A stretch of DNA of 64,000 nucleotides from Chimonanthus salicifolius (GCA_013350335.1 CM023539.1:26777043-26841042), one strand, 5' to 3'; shown: positions 11,701 through 23,714, counted from the first letter of the stretch. Notes: a model not told the origin generated them from the sequence alone. A program made the numbers and translations.

Positions 11701-13031
11701 ATTAGTTGCTGCGTTTTAGGCTCACAAAATCGGAATTTTAAATTTGGCCAAAAATTGGATCTATGTATGAGTCTAGAACCAATGGATAATGGGCTAAGTT
11801 AGGGACTTAATCATAGACGATGTATGGACTAATTCGGTAAATGTAATAAGGTATCGGGCGTCGCAAACGGTACGCGATCGGCGACCGGATTATCGAACGG
11901 GAAGCATAACGGAACGCGACACGGTATTCGGTAGGATTCCTACCTCTTTGTAAGCGATGGATATGTGATGGTGTTTTTAAATTATTTTGATTTATCTTAT
12001 GATGAATTTTAAGTTATGAAGCATATGGTTTATATATTAATATTATGCATTATATGACTATGTATGATATGTCAAGTATATGGGATACATATATACTACA
12101 TAGCATAATGCACTACATCTCATGCATGGCATGGGCAGAAAAAAAATAAACAAACCGGAGTCCATGCTCCGTCGGGGCGACCGAGAATCAGACATGGGGA
12201 TTGCCTAAGGGTTATAACCGGAGTCCATGCTCTGTCGGGGCGACCGAGAATCAGACATGGGGATAGCCTGAGGGCTATAACCGGAGTCCATGCTCCGTCG
12301 GGGCGACCGAGAAGCAGACATGGGGAACATGATATTGTATGATCATACGGATAATGGGTGGGACACATGACATAAGCACCCATGACATAGCATTCATCCC
12401 ATGCTTATTTTGTTGTACTTTATTTTATCGGTATGTGTGTATCACTAATCCATGTGCTAGCCCTACTCGGAGTCCTACTGGGCGCGTTGACTAACGCCCT
12501 ACTTCTACCCTAGCTGATGACGCAGGAGAGGCAGGAAGTGGTGGACCTACCGGAGGCCAAGTTTAGGAGCTTGGAAAGCGGAGTCCTAGTTTATATTATG
12601 TTTTACATTTTGGTGATGTAATTTTAAAGTAGCTTAGCTTGTCGGGTTGTATAATTTTACATTTCCTGCGATGGTTTGGACGTTACTTATGGATGATGCA
12701 TTTTGTAATATAATCATGAACGTAGGGGCATTTTGGTAAATTCAATGTTATATCTTCCCTTCTATCTAAAAACCGGTAGGATAGACTCTATTATCATGTT
12801 CCGCAATAACTATAATCCGCGAGCTTACTTCCCACGCGTGAACCATTCTCGTGGACTTGGTTCCGCGCACGCGTGGGGTTGGCCAGTTAAGGGTCGGGCT
12901 TCAGAAGCTCGGACTTAACTCGCGTCGTGGCGTCCGCGCCCTCTCTCACTCTTCTATTTAAAAAAAAAAAAAAAAAAAAAAAAATCGACTCTGATTTTCG
13001 GAAAACGGGTGAAAAAGGGCGGGACGTTACA
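8773..13031 (+). repeat. Element 1 3' LTR (4259 bp, complete)
   Basis: It starts TGTAATAGCCC and ends CGTTACA. The part from 9317 onward duplicates 1-3709. Internal parts: the U3 start with GGGTCAATG/TGGGCCCA-type short repeats (8880-9200), TTCGGCCAT hairpins (10494-11649), a GTAGG palindrome (11931-11943), tandem units (12155-12326), a U5 stem-loop (12886-12919) and a 25-base A-tract (12960-12984). More than 4 kb is long for a plant LTR. Confidence 0.95.
12886..12919 (+). other. U5 stem-loop, element 1 3' LTR
   Basis: Identical copy of the stem-loop at 3570-3603. Confidence 0.6.
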
Positions 13032-16000
13032 CTTTGCCATACTCTGCCAGTAAAACGGCCATCTCTGTCTGATACTATCGTTCGGGGAATACCATGTAGT
13101 CGAATGATCTCTTTAATATAACGCCGACCCAACGTCTCAGACGAATCCGTCATCTTGATAGGAATGAAATGTGCGGACTTGGTCAGCCGGTCGACTACGA
13201 CCCAAATGGCGTCATTACCCTTTGAAGACCTCGGCAACCCAGATACAAAGTCCATGGAAATATGTTCCCATTTCCATTCTGGCACGGCTAAGGGTTTGAG
13301 CAACCCTGGTGGCTTTTAGTATTCAGTCTTAACTTGTTGACAAGTTAGACAATGTGCCACGAATTCCGCCACATCCTTTTTTAGTCCATGCCACAAATAA
13401 TGCCTCTTTAGATGGTGATACATTTTGGTGCTACCCGGATGAATAGAGAGCTTGGACTGATGTGCCTCAATCAGTAGCTCTTTTCTGCAACTCTGTGGCA
13501 CGTACGTTCTTCCCCGGAATAAAAGACCTTGACCCGGTCGTAGTTCCCATTCCGGTACAATGGTGCCAGTAGACATCTTGGCCCATATGTCCTCCACTTC
13601 CGGGTCTGCACTTTGTTCTTGTTCAATCTTGGTGACTATATTGGACCGTATGATTAAATTGTGCAAAACTCCACGGTTTGTAATGTATAGATTGAACTCT
13701 CGAATGGTATTCAACATCTCCCACTCGGTTCTGATCTGACATGCCACGGATGCATGTGATATGCGGCTAAGAGCATCAGCCACCTTGTTCGCCTTGCTTG
13801 GATGGTATCGAAGCTCGAACTCATAATCCGCCAGATACTCCATCCATCTACGCTGCCTTAGATTAAGCTCCTTCTGATCAAATAAATATTTCAAACTCTT
13901 ATGATCAGAATACACTTCAAACTTCTCGCCATAAAGATAATGTCTCCAGCTTTTTAGAGCGAAGACCACCGCGGCTAGTTCAAGATCATGCGTAGGATAG
14001 AGGCGTTCATGTATTTTTAGTTGTCTTGAACCATAAGCCACCACACGATGATCTTGACTGAGGACACACCCCAGTCCTTCTCCCGAAGCGTCGCATTCTA
14101 CTTCATAACCCTTGCCCTTTTCCGGCAAAATCAAAATAGGAGCGGTTGTAAGTCTGTCTTTTAGCTCTTCAAACCTTTGATTGCACAGATCTGACCACTC
14201 ATACTTGACTCCTTTCTGAGTGAGTCGAGTCAATGGAGACGCCAATTTGGAAAAATCCATAATAAATTTCCGATAATAATGCGCCAATCCTAAGAAACTG
14301 CGGATCTCGGTTACGTTCTTTGGCGCTTTCCAGTCTTTCACGGCCGTCACCTTAGCCGGATCCACGGCTATTCCTTCCTCGGATATAACATGTCCTGAGA
14401 AATTCACTTGAGATAGCCAGAATTCACACTTACTGGCCTTGGCATACAGTTTATTCTGCCTCAAAATATTCAAAACTATCCGTAGATGCTTTGCATGTTC
14501 TTCCTGACTCTTAGAATAGATTAGGATATCATCAATGAATACAATTACAAACTGATCCAGATAGGGACGGAAGATTATGTTCATTAAATCCATGAACACA
14601 GCCGGCGCATTTCTGAGTCCAAATGGCATGACCACGAACTCAAACAGTCCATATCGCGTCCGAAAAGCTGTCTTTTCTATATCTTCCTCTCTAACTCGGA
14701 TTTGATGATAACCAGACATCAAATCGATCTTCGAAAAATGACTAGAACCCCTCAATTGATCAAATAAATCGTCAATCCTGGGCAAAGGGTATTTGTTCCG
14801 GACTGTTAACTGATTCAGCTTCCGGTAGTCCACGCACATCCGTAGTGAACCGTCCTTCTTCTTCACAAACAACACTGGTGCTCCCCATGATGACGTACTG
14901 TTCCGGATGCAACCCAACCTAAGCAGTTCATCAATCTGCTTCTTTAGCTCCGACATCTCCGTTGGTGCCATCCGATAGTGTGGTAACGACACTGGTGCTG
15001 TGCCAGGGTACAGCCTGATCTCGAAGTTAATCTCTCTCATAGGTGGTAAACTAGGGAGTTCCTTTGGGAACACATCCCCAAATTCTTGTACAATTTCCGG
15101 AAGTTCAGTAACTGGAGCTTTGTTTATGGTGATATTATTCAATACCACGTGGTTTAACCCTTCCTGTAATCCACTTTGTTTATCTGCACGAACTACATAT
15201 TGCTTGCCCTCGGGTGACTTAAATGTCACTCTTCGACCATAACAGTCGATGTTGGCATGAAACTTTGCCAACCAATCCATTCCGAATATAATATCATATT
15301 CCGACATGTCCAACACTAAATAATTGAACTCAAATCTGAGTCCAGCTAATTCGGTGTTAACCGCAGTACAAATAAGTCCCAATGCCGAATCTCCGACAGG
15401 GGATACAATAGTAAGTTCTGTGGCTAATCTTTGAACTAATGTACCAGTAGCAGTAATAAACGATGCAGCTATAAAGGAGTGTGATGCTCCGAAATCAAAT
15501 AGTGCATATGCATATGAGCTACTCACTACCGTCATACCTTGTATCACAGGATGATCTTCCTCATCTTCCTCTGGAGAAGTTAGAGTGAATAATCTTCCCG
15601 CTCCAGTAAGGTTAGACCTTCGACCTCCCCCGCCCTGCATTCTGCCTCCTCTGGAGTATGCCGGTCTAGCTGGAGGACGAAATGATCCTCTTGAGTTAGA
15701 CAGCCTGTTGAGCTTTGGGCAGTCCTTTTTGTAGTGACCAGGTTGATCACAGTGAAAGCAAGTATTCACTCCTCGAGATGCTTGAGTGACCGGAACAGAT
15801 TGAGTGGGCTGGTTGGGGCGAAAGCCCCCACTTGATCCAACAGACGGTGATGGTCTGCTGAAGTTCGATCTGAACTTTTTGTTGGGTTGGTACACACCTC
15901 TCCCACTCGGAGCTCGGCGGTTGTCCACTCTGGCAAATTCCGCCATCTCCTGTTCCACAATGGTGGCCCTGCTGACCACTTCCGCCAGCGTGGCTGCTTT

Positions 16001-16945
16001 GAACACAGTTACCTTGGCCCTAATGTTTGGCCGTAACCCACGCTCGAACTTGCGAGCCTTTCGATATTCCGTGTCCACAATATAGTATGCATAGATTGAC
16101 AGGCTGAGCAATTCTTGGTGATACTCAGCCACCGTCATTGAACCATGTACTAACATCATAAAGGCCTGAATTTGACGTTCTCTTTCTTCCTCTGGAAAGT
16201 AGCGCTCTAGAAATGTCGCGGAGAATTGCTCCCAGGTCATAGCAACTCTTTCTCTTCTTGGCACAAGTGCCTGCTGTTTCTCCACCACCTTCCACCATTT
16301 GGCAGCGTCATCCACCAGCTGTGACGTGGCCAATAATATTTTATAGGCATGACTCTTGATGTTCAAAAGAGTCAATATATGTGAAATCTTCTCCAACCAA
16401 TTCTCGGCCCCAATAGGCCCTTCTCTGCCCTTGAAGTAAGGTGGACGCTGTTGGTGAAAATCTCTGACCATGTTTCGGTCATTATTTTCGCTCGTGTTTC
16501 CCCCTCCGTTCAAATGTTGTTGGAGGACAGATGTAACCACGGCTTGCACCAAGCTGTGCAGTTCAGGAGGCACAAAGGGTACAGTCATGTTACTATTCTC
16601 CTCCTCCTCGCGTCGATATGACGAGTCATATTCCTCCTCGTCGTCCTGTTGATACGTAGGGTCACTCCCTTCTTCTTCCCGCCGAGAGTGGTGAGACTCT
16701 TCCTCACTGTGAGATCGTTCATGAACAGATCTCTCTTTGTCATGAACGGACGGCTCTCTTTCAGGTTCCGATGACGCCTTCTTGCGTCGGGGTACCACCT
16801 TCCCTTGTGGTGTGATAATGAGCACATCGTCCTTCTTTTTATCGTCCTGACGAGTCCTTCTCTTTGACACCCCCTCACCTAGTTCGATCTGTAAAACTTT
16901 CTTTTTTCCCTTCAGATCTTTTACCACCTTTTTCTGTGGCGCCAT
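13032..16945 (-). pseudogene. gag-pol: Gag-Pol of element 2, with a premature stop and interrupted
   Basis: The open frame runs 16945 to 13316 (1209 aa): a long charged N-terminus (residues 1-130, Glu/Lys/Arg-rich), Gag, a CCHC knuckle at C396 ([14 protein letters not shown]), protease, RT with FIDDILIYS (D805, D806), RNase H, and the start of the integrase HHCC finger. A TAA at 13316-13318 stops it just after [11 protein letters not shown]. The same frame then continues through the integrase core ([17 protein letters not shown]) until element 1 interrupts at 13031. The protease motif reads DFGAS (D484-F485-G486) instead of DSGAS, which would probably impair Gag-Pol processing. The ATG at 16945 gives MAPQKK, comparable to the basic N-terminus of element 1. 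Confidence 0.94.
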
Positions 16946-17011
16946 TTAGTCCTAATTCATGGAAACATCATAGACTTAGTTTCCATTAACAATATGCAAC
17001 ACATGCCATGA

Positions 17012-17164
17012 ATCCTCATAAAAACATGAAATCACATATTTATATAAATTCAAACTGCATCTTTGTACAAAGGTGGGTAGGGTGAAACAAACCCTATGTA
17101 TAACAAAATATACCCCCTTACAAAAATAACCCTCTTTTTAATACCCCTACTATTACTTCGTATC
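17012..17164 (-). other. Spacer between ORF0 and gag of element 2
   Basis: About 150 bp of A/T-rich sequence between the ORF0 stop and the region just upstream of gag. No motif recognised. Confidence 0.4.
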
Positions 17165-17704
17165 CTAGTCTTCCGTAGAAGACTCCGCATCAAAAGCGAA
17201 CTTGAATCGGTTATCAGGACATGTCATCGCCGTGTGCCCCAATACTTCACATGTCGTGCAGGGGATTATTCCAGGTCCTCCAATACAAGGACAATTAGTC
17301 CTCGCCTCTCCATGCCCGTGTAGTCCACAAACCGGACATACAACTCCCAATGGATGAGGACAATACAATCTGTCGTGGTTGTCCTAATTACACAACTCAC
17401 AGGTATCATAGGGATCTACTTCCCCCGCCGATTCCAGTATTATAGGAAAGTCTTCCATTGGATCCTCATAAAAGAAAAATCCCAGATCCTCCTCCTCTTC
17501 TTCCTCAGGAGGTTCCACCATCCCAGGAATATCATCCATCAAATCCTCTGCAACAGGTGCTAAGTCCATCTCATCTTCTTCAGGAGGTCCCTCCTGAAGG
17601 TCCACATTTTCTTCCACGTTGGTGTTGTTAGAAACAGACACCAAATCTATGGGATGGCTAGGAGTTCCGCTGTGCCATTCCGAGTACGCCACATTACTCG
17701 ACAT
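17165..17704 (-). pseudogene. ORF0 of element 2: triple zinc-knuckle protein with an in-frame amber stop
   Basis: A frame between the primer binding site and gag, starting MSSNVAYSEW and ending ESSTED before a TAG at 17165. It has an acidic middle (runs of Glu/Asp) and three Cys/His knuckles near the C-terminus: one split by the stop, one spaced C-X2-C-X4-H-X6-C (CPVCGLHGHGEARTNC), and one C-X2-C-X4-H-X4-C (CTTCEVLGHTAMTC). A TAG at 17384-17386 follows CELCN inside the first knuckle; element 4 has CAG (Gln) there, so a single C-to-T change explains it. Without it the product would be about 178 aa. The function is unknown. Zinc knuckles suggest nucleic-acid binding. I do not recognise it as a named family. 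Confidence 0.75.
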
Positions 17705-18136
17705 ATCTGTATCATATCAATAGAACACAAGAATATTTAACAACAATTCTAAATAAACCAACCTTGGTTTTCAGGGGAATCTGATCATGCATAATGTCAT
17801 GTACTTTGTTTTGGAAAGATTACCAAATCAACATTCTTTGTTTTCTTCTGTTTCTGGGGAAATCTCTAATTTCCTATTGTCTGTTTCTCAGTGTAGGGAT
17901 TTCAGGGGACTTCATCCTACCTTGCTACGTTTGATTTGTCCAATTATGATGATTGTACTTTACTTTGCTATCATTCATTGTCGTTCTCAGATTGATTGTT
18001 CAGTCCGAGTCACTCGAAGTAAATTAATCCGTCCCCCAGGCAGCGGACTCCGAAGAGTCGGTCAGTTGGGATTCTTATCCATCAGTGAGACATTAAACCG
18101 TCTTAATCTTACTTCAATGATTCAACTTCCCGTTTC
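17705..18136 (-). promoter_or_regulatory. Element 2 leader
   Basis: Untranslated stretch between the primer binding site and ORF0. It contains a few variants of the GGGGAAAT / TTCCCC repeat found in the leaders of elements 1 and 4 (about 17810, 17855 and 17895). The segment adjoining the primer binding site (about 18030-18136) is closely similar to the same part of element 4 (35850-35944). Confidence 0.5.
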
Positions 18137-18148
18137 GCTCTGATACCA
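18137..18148 (-). other. Primer binding site, initiator-Met tRNA (element 2)
   Basis: On the minus strand TGGTATCAGAGC, separated from the LTR end (18151) by two bases, as in element 1. Confidence 0.92.
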
Positions 18149-18240
18149 ACTGTAACGCCCCGCCCTTTCCGAGAATTTCAGAGTCTAATTTTTTTTTTTT
18201 AAATAAACATCGGAAGAGAGCGGGCGGCGTCACGACGCGA

Positions 18241-18274
18241 GTTAAGTTCAGACTACCCAAGTCTGAACCTTAAC
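18241..18274 (-). other. U5 stem-loop, element 2
   Basis: On the plus strand GTTAAG pairs with CTTAAC, and TTCAGACT pairs with AGTCTGAA across a 5-base loop, with one bulged C. That is 14 pairs in total, about 90 nt from the LTR end. Confidence 0.65.
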
Positions 18275-18740
18275 TGGCCACCCATGTGTACATGGAATAG
18301 ACCATGATAGTGAATCACACATGGAACTAACATCAACATGCGGAATAATCTAGATAATTGCGGAATAGAAAGACGAGATAGCAAGTAACAGTCTTAAATA
18401 TTAAATAACATAGATCAACCATCCATAGGTTATTATCCTAATCAAACCATAGCAAATAACGAATTATTACATGTCCAACAATATTATTCAAATGACAGTA
18501 ATATAACGTAATCCAAATCCATCATTAAAGCACCTAGGCTCAGCTCCCCTCTCGGTCAATGACCTTTCCTTTCCCCTTGCTTGTACCTGCAATCTCCTCT
18601 GATGATAGAATTAGGGCGTTAGATCAACGCGCCCAGTAGGTTCCCGAATCAGGGCTACCACATGTTAGCATATAAAACATGCATATACATATCATAATAC
18701 ATGATCATCAAAACAGGTAAAACAATGCTATGAAATATGC

Positions 18741-19000
18741 ACATGCAATGAGCATCCCCCATCATGTACTTTCATAGCCATCACTTGACGTGCCTTGCAC
18801 CGACAAGGTAAATTACATCACACCTTCATCTCTTCTATAAGCGATGTACATGTAATGAGCAACCCCCATCATGTACCATCGTAGCCATCACTTGACGTGC
18901 CTTGCACCGGCAAGGTAAATTACAACAACATTCATCTCTTCTATACAATATGTACATGCAATGGGCAACCCCCATCATGTACAATTGTAGCCATCACTGT
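18741..19000 (-). repeat. ~106-bp tandem units in element 2 LTR
   Basis: Units begin at about 18741, 18848 and 18954 (the last partial). Each contains ACATGNAATG, CCCCCATCATGTAC and, in the first two, CTTGACGTGCCTTGCACCG. The position within the LTR matches the tandem modules of the other elements. Confidence 0.8.
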
Positions 19001-19642
19001 AGAACTTCATTCATTATCCCATGACTATGCATGAGATGCCAATGCCTGTATGCCATTTGTTAATGCATAATATATCATTTGAAACACATATATTAAAACA
19101 AGAGTATCATAAGAAATACTGGGTAAAACCGTGGTTACAAGTAGGTAGGAAACCTACTTAAACTTGGCTTAAGTGTCCGTTCCTTTTTGAGCTTCACCTG
19201 CTCACGACTCGCTCGTCGTTCAACTTCCGGTACCTTATCCATATATCAATCAATAAGTCATAACATCATTCACTTATTTAATCACATTATAGACCCATCC
19301 ACATCATGTGGGGTTCGTGTCCGTACATCCAACCCTATGATCATTTCCATCATTGATCATTCGACTGGTATTTACAGTTTTTGCCATTGACCATAAACCA
19401 TATTGAAACCAACATTCATAACCATTCCACCATAGTGGGGTTCTATTACCCATTACCATATGGTTCTCCATTAGGATCTTTTTAAACCTTTTAATTCAAC
19501 ATGGAACCATTAACAATTACGACTCATAAGCTTAGCCTATTTAACCCATGCCATGGTCCATAATTATCATGAATGATCCCCTAATTAAAACAGTCATAAG
19601 CTCCCATTTAAAACAGCCCATTAATTATCAAAACAGCCCCAT

Positions 19643-20660
19643 GGGGTTCGGCCATACTCATAGCCGAACCCTAGCGTTCACTTGATCCAATCAACACCAT
19701 GATCACTCATGGTTTAATCATGCTAACTCAACCATGAATTAAACATGGTTCAGCCGCATATTAACCCACCAAAACAGTAACATATTAATCCATTTATTAC
19801 CATAAGAACACCATATCTTCATATGATTTTTAACTCACCAGAAACATGAAAGACTTACATGGGGTTCGGCCATCCAAGGTGGCCGAACCCTAGGTCCATG
19901 TTTTGGTCTTTCATACATATTTTTGGTGTCACTTATTCATATAAAAATCAGCACATCATTGCTGCACTTTAACCTCTCAAAACCATCTAATAAATTCATT
20001 ATTTTGTCCAAATAACCATAGCACCTCATGGGATTCGGCCATCCAAGATGGCCAATCCCCATGGTCCATTTTTCCAGTTTTAATCCACTGTTTTAGATCA
20101 GTAACTTAACCATAACATTACCATGATTCAGCCATATATTGGCCAACCAAAATCAGTAAATAATCTTCATGTAAATCACATAAAAACCCCATGGTAATGT
20201 ATGGTTTTTATCTCTCAAAACCATCACCATTAACCATAAAATGATCACACCATTTCATGGGGTTCGGTCATGCTCATTGGCTGAACCCTATGGCCTTTGG
20301 TTTGAACCACTTAAACATGTCATCTTGTGTCTAATCTAATCATCCAAAACAGTAAGACATTTGCATGGTTTTATCTTACAAAAATCATCAAGATTTCAAC
20401 ATCAATTCATGGTGTTCGGCCATCCAAGATGGCCGAACCCAATGAACCCTTTCATCATTTGATACCCAAGGTCTTAGACCCATGATACATTCAGCCATTC
20501 ATGACATCCGAATCCATGTTTTAAACCTTTCTAAAACATGCATTTGAATCTTAAATCAAACCCAAAAACAGTTCATAAAACCCATGGTTTTCATGTTTCA
20601 AAACATGAAAACCAAGCCATCTCTCACATGGGGTTCGGCCCTTCATGGTGGCCGAACCCA
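19643..20660. repeat. TTCGGCCAT hairpin cluster in element 2 LTR
   Basis: Six inverted repeats at about 19644, 19862, 20031, 20260, 20411 and 20632, spaced 150-230 bp. Examples are GGGTTCGGCCAT with ATAGCCGAACCC, and GGTTCGGCCATC with GTGGCCGAACCC. Some arms have drifted. Confidence 0.8.
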
Positions 20661-21863
20661 ATGGTTATTTTTACCATTTTAAATCCTCCACTAATCAAGG
20701 TTAAAACCCTGGTGTAATCGGCCATCACCATGGCCCAACACACACCCATTTTTTTAACCAAAAATCCATGAAACACTTACCAATTTCCAAGCTCTTGTCT
20801 TGCCTTTTGATCCTTGTTTCCTTTCTTTCTTAGCCTCCCTTCCTTTACTGATTATTTGCTTGAACCAATGGTGAAATCACCAAGTTACAATTCGGCCAAG
20901 AGAGTGTGTTCTTGAGTGAGGGAGAGAGAGCTGAATTCTAAAGCTTTTGCACAAGAAATTCGGCCAAGCATGGTGTTGTTTGCCTTTGTATTTTCAGCCA
21001 CCAAGACTCCTCCACTCCCTCATCAATTCATGCACAAACCAATGGGTATTGGGTGCCATCCAAGGCACCCCTTGGCAGCTACCCATGCAACCATACAGCT
21101 TCCCAACCAACTCACCTCAAATCCATGCATTTGCATTTAATTTCTACCATGGAACTCACCAAAACAAGTCCCCAACGTGTGGGACTTGTTTTGGTTGGGT
21201 TGAGGCCAGCCAACCTCTTCAACTTAGCCTTAAACTCACTGATTTACAGTCCCTTGAATTTCCATTTCAACTCACCCAACTCAAGGTATGTTTATTCCAA
21301 CCCAACTCATCACATTTAATGCATTTCATTTAATGCACATGAGTTAACTCACCTTTTGATTTAGTTCCAACTCACCTCAATCCCACTCAACTGATTTGAA
21401 TCGTGTTTGAGCTCCCTTGAGGGTTCACGCGGTCAACAATAGTCAACTCGACCCGTTGGGTCCACTTTTAGCTCCTTGACCCGTTTTGACAACATGACCC
21501 ATTTATGGTATTTTGGTCATTTCTAATTGGTTTTTACATATGGATCAAGCCTACCCATTTTTCCTCCACTTGATTTCCAATCAAATAGGCTTAACCCCTT
21601 TTAATTTAAAATCACAAAACGGTCAAATAACCCAGCAAGACCTGATGGGCCCCATTTGGGCCCTTTGACCCATTTAGCCATTTTTGACCCAAATGATGAA
21701 AATTACCCAACCAATCAAACTTAACATTCATAATGTGCTCATATGATTTTATTTTGAGCAATGAGCCCCACTATTTCCTTACTTAACATCACAAAATAAT
21801 TAATTTAACAACTCAGGGGCATTTTGGTAATTTTCCACTTCATTGAGAAATTGGGGTGTTACA

Positions 21864-22820
21864 TGGCCGAACCTCACTCTTTGGTTTTGACCCCCTTTTT
21901 AACCCTTGTTTTATTTTACACAACATGGGTCCAACACCATCCATTCTTTGATTTATTAATCCCATCACTTAAGTTAATCATTTAACTTGATAAAAACAAC
22001 ACCTAACCATCAAGTATTATCCATGGGCTTCGGCCATACAACATGGCCGAACCTATTGTTCTTTCATTCCATCTTCTTTCCATTTTAACCCTCCTTTCTT
22101 AACTTGGTCATTCAATCACTTATCATGTATAGATCTACCAAAATGACTCATCAAAATAATTCATGGGATTCCGCCATACACATGGCCGAACCCATGGTCC
22201 TTTGTTTCCATTTTCCCATGGTCTAACCATCTTTAAAACCATCAACATTTCTCCATGGGGTTCATCATACACCCATGTTCATGAAAAGCCCTTCATGGGA
22301 TTTAATCATACACTTAGGTCCATCATTTTAAAACCCAAAGATCCATATTAAATCCATTAATATTTCTTCATGGGGTTCGGCCATACAACATGGCCGAACC
22401 CATGGTCCTTGGTTCTTCCTTATTTCCTCATTTCAAGTTTATCATTTACAACATGTAAACCTTATTTAAAATCACTAACATATTTGCATGATTTTCATCC
22501 TTTACCACTCATTAACATTTACCAACATCCTTCATCATTTTCATGATCTAAATATATGTAAATAATTCAATATTTCTCCATGGGGTTCGGCCATACCACA
22601 TGGCAGAACCCATGGTCCATGGTTCTTCACCATTTACCACATTTGAGACCATCTTAAAATGACTAACAATTCTCCATTATTTCCCTCCTTTAAAACCCTT
22701 TAAAATCATTGACATACATACATTTTAAAACCTTTTAAAATCCTTAACACCTTTCCATGGGGTTCGGCCATACAACATGGCTGAACCCTATGGCTCATCA
22801 CTTTCTCTTAAAAATCATAG
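21864..22820 (-). repeat. Minus-strand fragment of a long Gypsy LTR (host of element 2)
   Basis: Reverse complement of much of 40130-41050 (element 5 LTR), with matching order of TTCGGCCAT hairpins at about 22026, 22168, 22375, 22585 and 22757. Its left end is cut by element 2 inside a hairpin (GGTTCGGCCA). Its right end is cut by the LTR start at 22821. It is therefore part of an older copy of the element 5 family in the opposite orientation. Confidence 0.8.
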
Positions 22821-23584
22821 TGTAACACCCCGAGATCTTAAACTAGGAAATAAAGGAAATTCTCTCTTAAGAGTGAAATTAAAGGGTGATTAATTTATTA
22901 AGATGAGTCAAGGTAAATGGGTTTGGAATGTAATTGAGTAGAGGATAAATTTAATTGGGTCAATGGCCCAATTAGGATCCAATAGATAGTGGATACGATT
23001 AGAATATATTTAATTAGATCAATTAAGACCCGACGGGTCATGGATAGAGTTTGAATGAAGATAAGCGGATAAGTGTGATTTAATTGGGTCAAATGCCCAA
23101 TTGGGACCCAATGGGTCATGGTTGACTTGGTCGACCGCCAAATGAGTTCAAGCTCAATTAAGGTGTGGCTGAATTAAATTGGAAATGGAATCAAGGATTT
23201 GAGTTAATGAATGAGTACAAGTCTTGAGTTTAAAAGAATTAAAAATATTTGAGTTAAGGTGAGTTGGATGGAAAGATAATGGGACTTTCATTTTAAGTGA
23301 GTTAGGAGAGTAGATGAAGAGTTGCATCTCACAAGACCAAATCAAGGTGTGCACACGTTGGAGAGGTGAGAGTTTCATCTCATGGGATGAAACTCCAAAG
23401 GGATCATTAATGAGGGACGTCAAGGGTTGTTGTTGTTACACAAGCCATACCCAAGGCTACTCGTTGGGGAGATGGAGGATTTCCATCACATGATGAAACC
23501 CAAGGGGCACACGGTTGGAGTTTCATCTCATGTGATGAAACCCCCAAAGAAAGATTAATGAGGGAGGTGAAGAGGTATAGTTGT
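22821..23584 (+). repeat. Element 5 LTR, piece 1 (U3 start)
   Basis: It begins TGTAACACCCCGAGATC. It contains several GGGTCAA / CCCAATTGGG words and two hairpins with GAGTTTCATC / GATGAAACTC arms (23370-23395 and 23520-23541). It ends where the element 3 LTR begins. Confidence 0.7.
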
Positions 23585-23680
23585 TGTACCACCCTGCCCT
23601 TTTCATTCTAAAAATCAGAGTTTATTTTTTATTTTTTAATAATAATAAACATGTGATCGGGGCGGGATGTCACGACGCGA

Positions 23681-23714
23681 GTTAAGTTCGGACTTCTAAA
23701 GTCCGACCCTTAAC
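23681..23714 (-). other. U5 stem-loop, element 3
   Basis: GTTAAG pairs with CTTAAC, and TCGGACTT pairs with AAGTCCGA. Relative to element 2, an A-T pair is replaced by G-C at the same stem position, which keeps pairing. Confidence 0.65.

Larger units (their letters stand above)
1..13031 (+). mobile_element. Element 1: near-intact Ty3/Gypsy chromovirus (Tekay/Del type), 5' end cut by window
   Basis: An LTR retrotransposon with two direct repeats offset by 9316 bp, a primer binding site, one uninterrupted gag-pol frame, a polypurine tract and a second LTR. The full element would be about 13.6 kb; about 540 bp of the 5' LTR lies left of the window. The domain order Gag, protease, RT, RNase H, integrase, chromodomain is that of plant chromoviruses. 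The LTR copies looked identical where I compared them except for an A-tract of 19 versus 25 bases, so insertion is probably recent. It interrupts the integrase gene of element 2 at 13031/13032. The target duplication can be seen on one side only. Confidence 0.96.
13032..21863 (-). mobile_element. Element 2: decayed Ty3/Gypsy chromovirus with extra ORF upstream of gag
   Basis: A minus-strand element, read right to left: 5' LTR (21863-18151), primer binding site, leader, ORF0, gag-pol. It is interrupted at 13031 by element 1, and the rest (integrase end, chromodomain, 3' LTR) lies left of the window. Element 1 cut it right after the integrase motif GRFTGRVWQ. It is related to element 1 (same RT, RNase H and integrase motifs) but clearly older, with a stop in integrase, a stop in ORF0 and an altered protease site. 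It is inserted in the LTR fragment starting at 21864, whose first 5 bases TGGCC are the likely target duplication. Confidence 0.93.
18151..21863 (-). repeat. Element 2 5' LTR (3713 bp)
   Basis: On the plus strand it starts TGTAACGCCCCGCCC and ends GGGGTGTTACA. Read on the minus strand it is TGTAACACCCC to GGGGCGTTACA. It holds a U5 stem-loop (18241-18274), ~106-bp tandem units (18741-19000), a GTAGG palindrome (19145-19157), six TTCGGCCAT hairpins (19643-20660) and a U3 start rich in GGGTCAA/GGGCCCA. The small frames at 20916-21333 lie in U3 and have no recognisable protein features. Confidence 0.92.

Noticed and set aside
12887..13303. 138-codon minus-strand frame mixing integrase and LTR sequence
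   Set aside because: An artificial fusion created by the element 1 insertion; only the part from 13032 is integrase of element 2.
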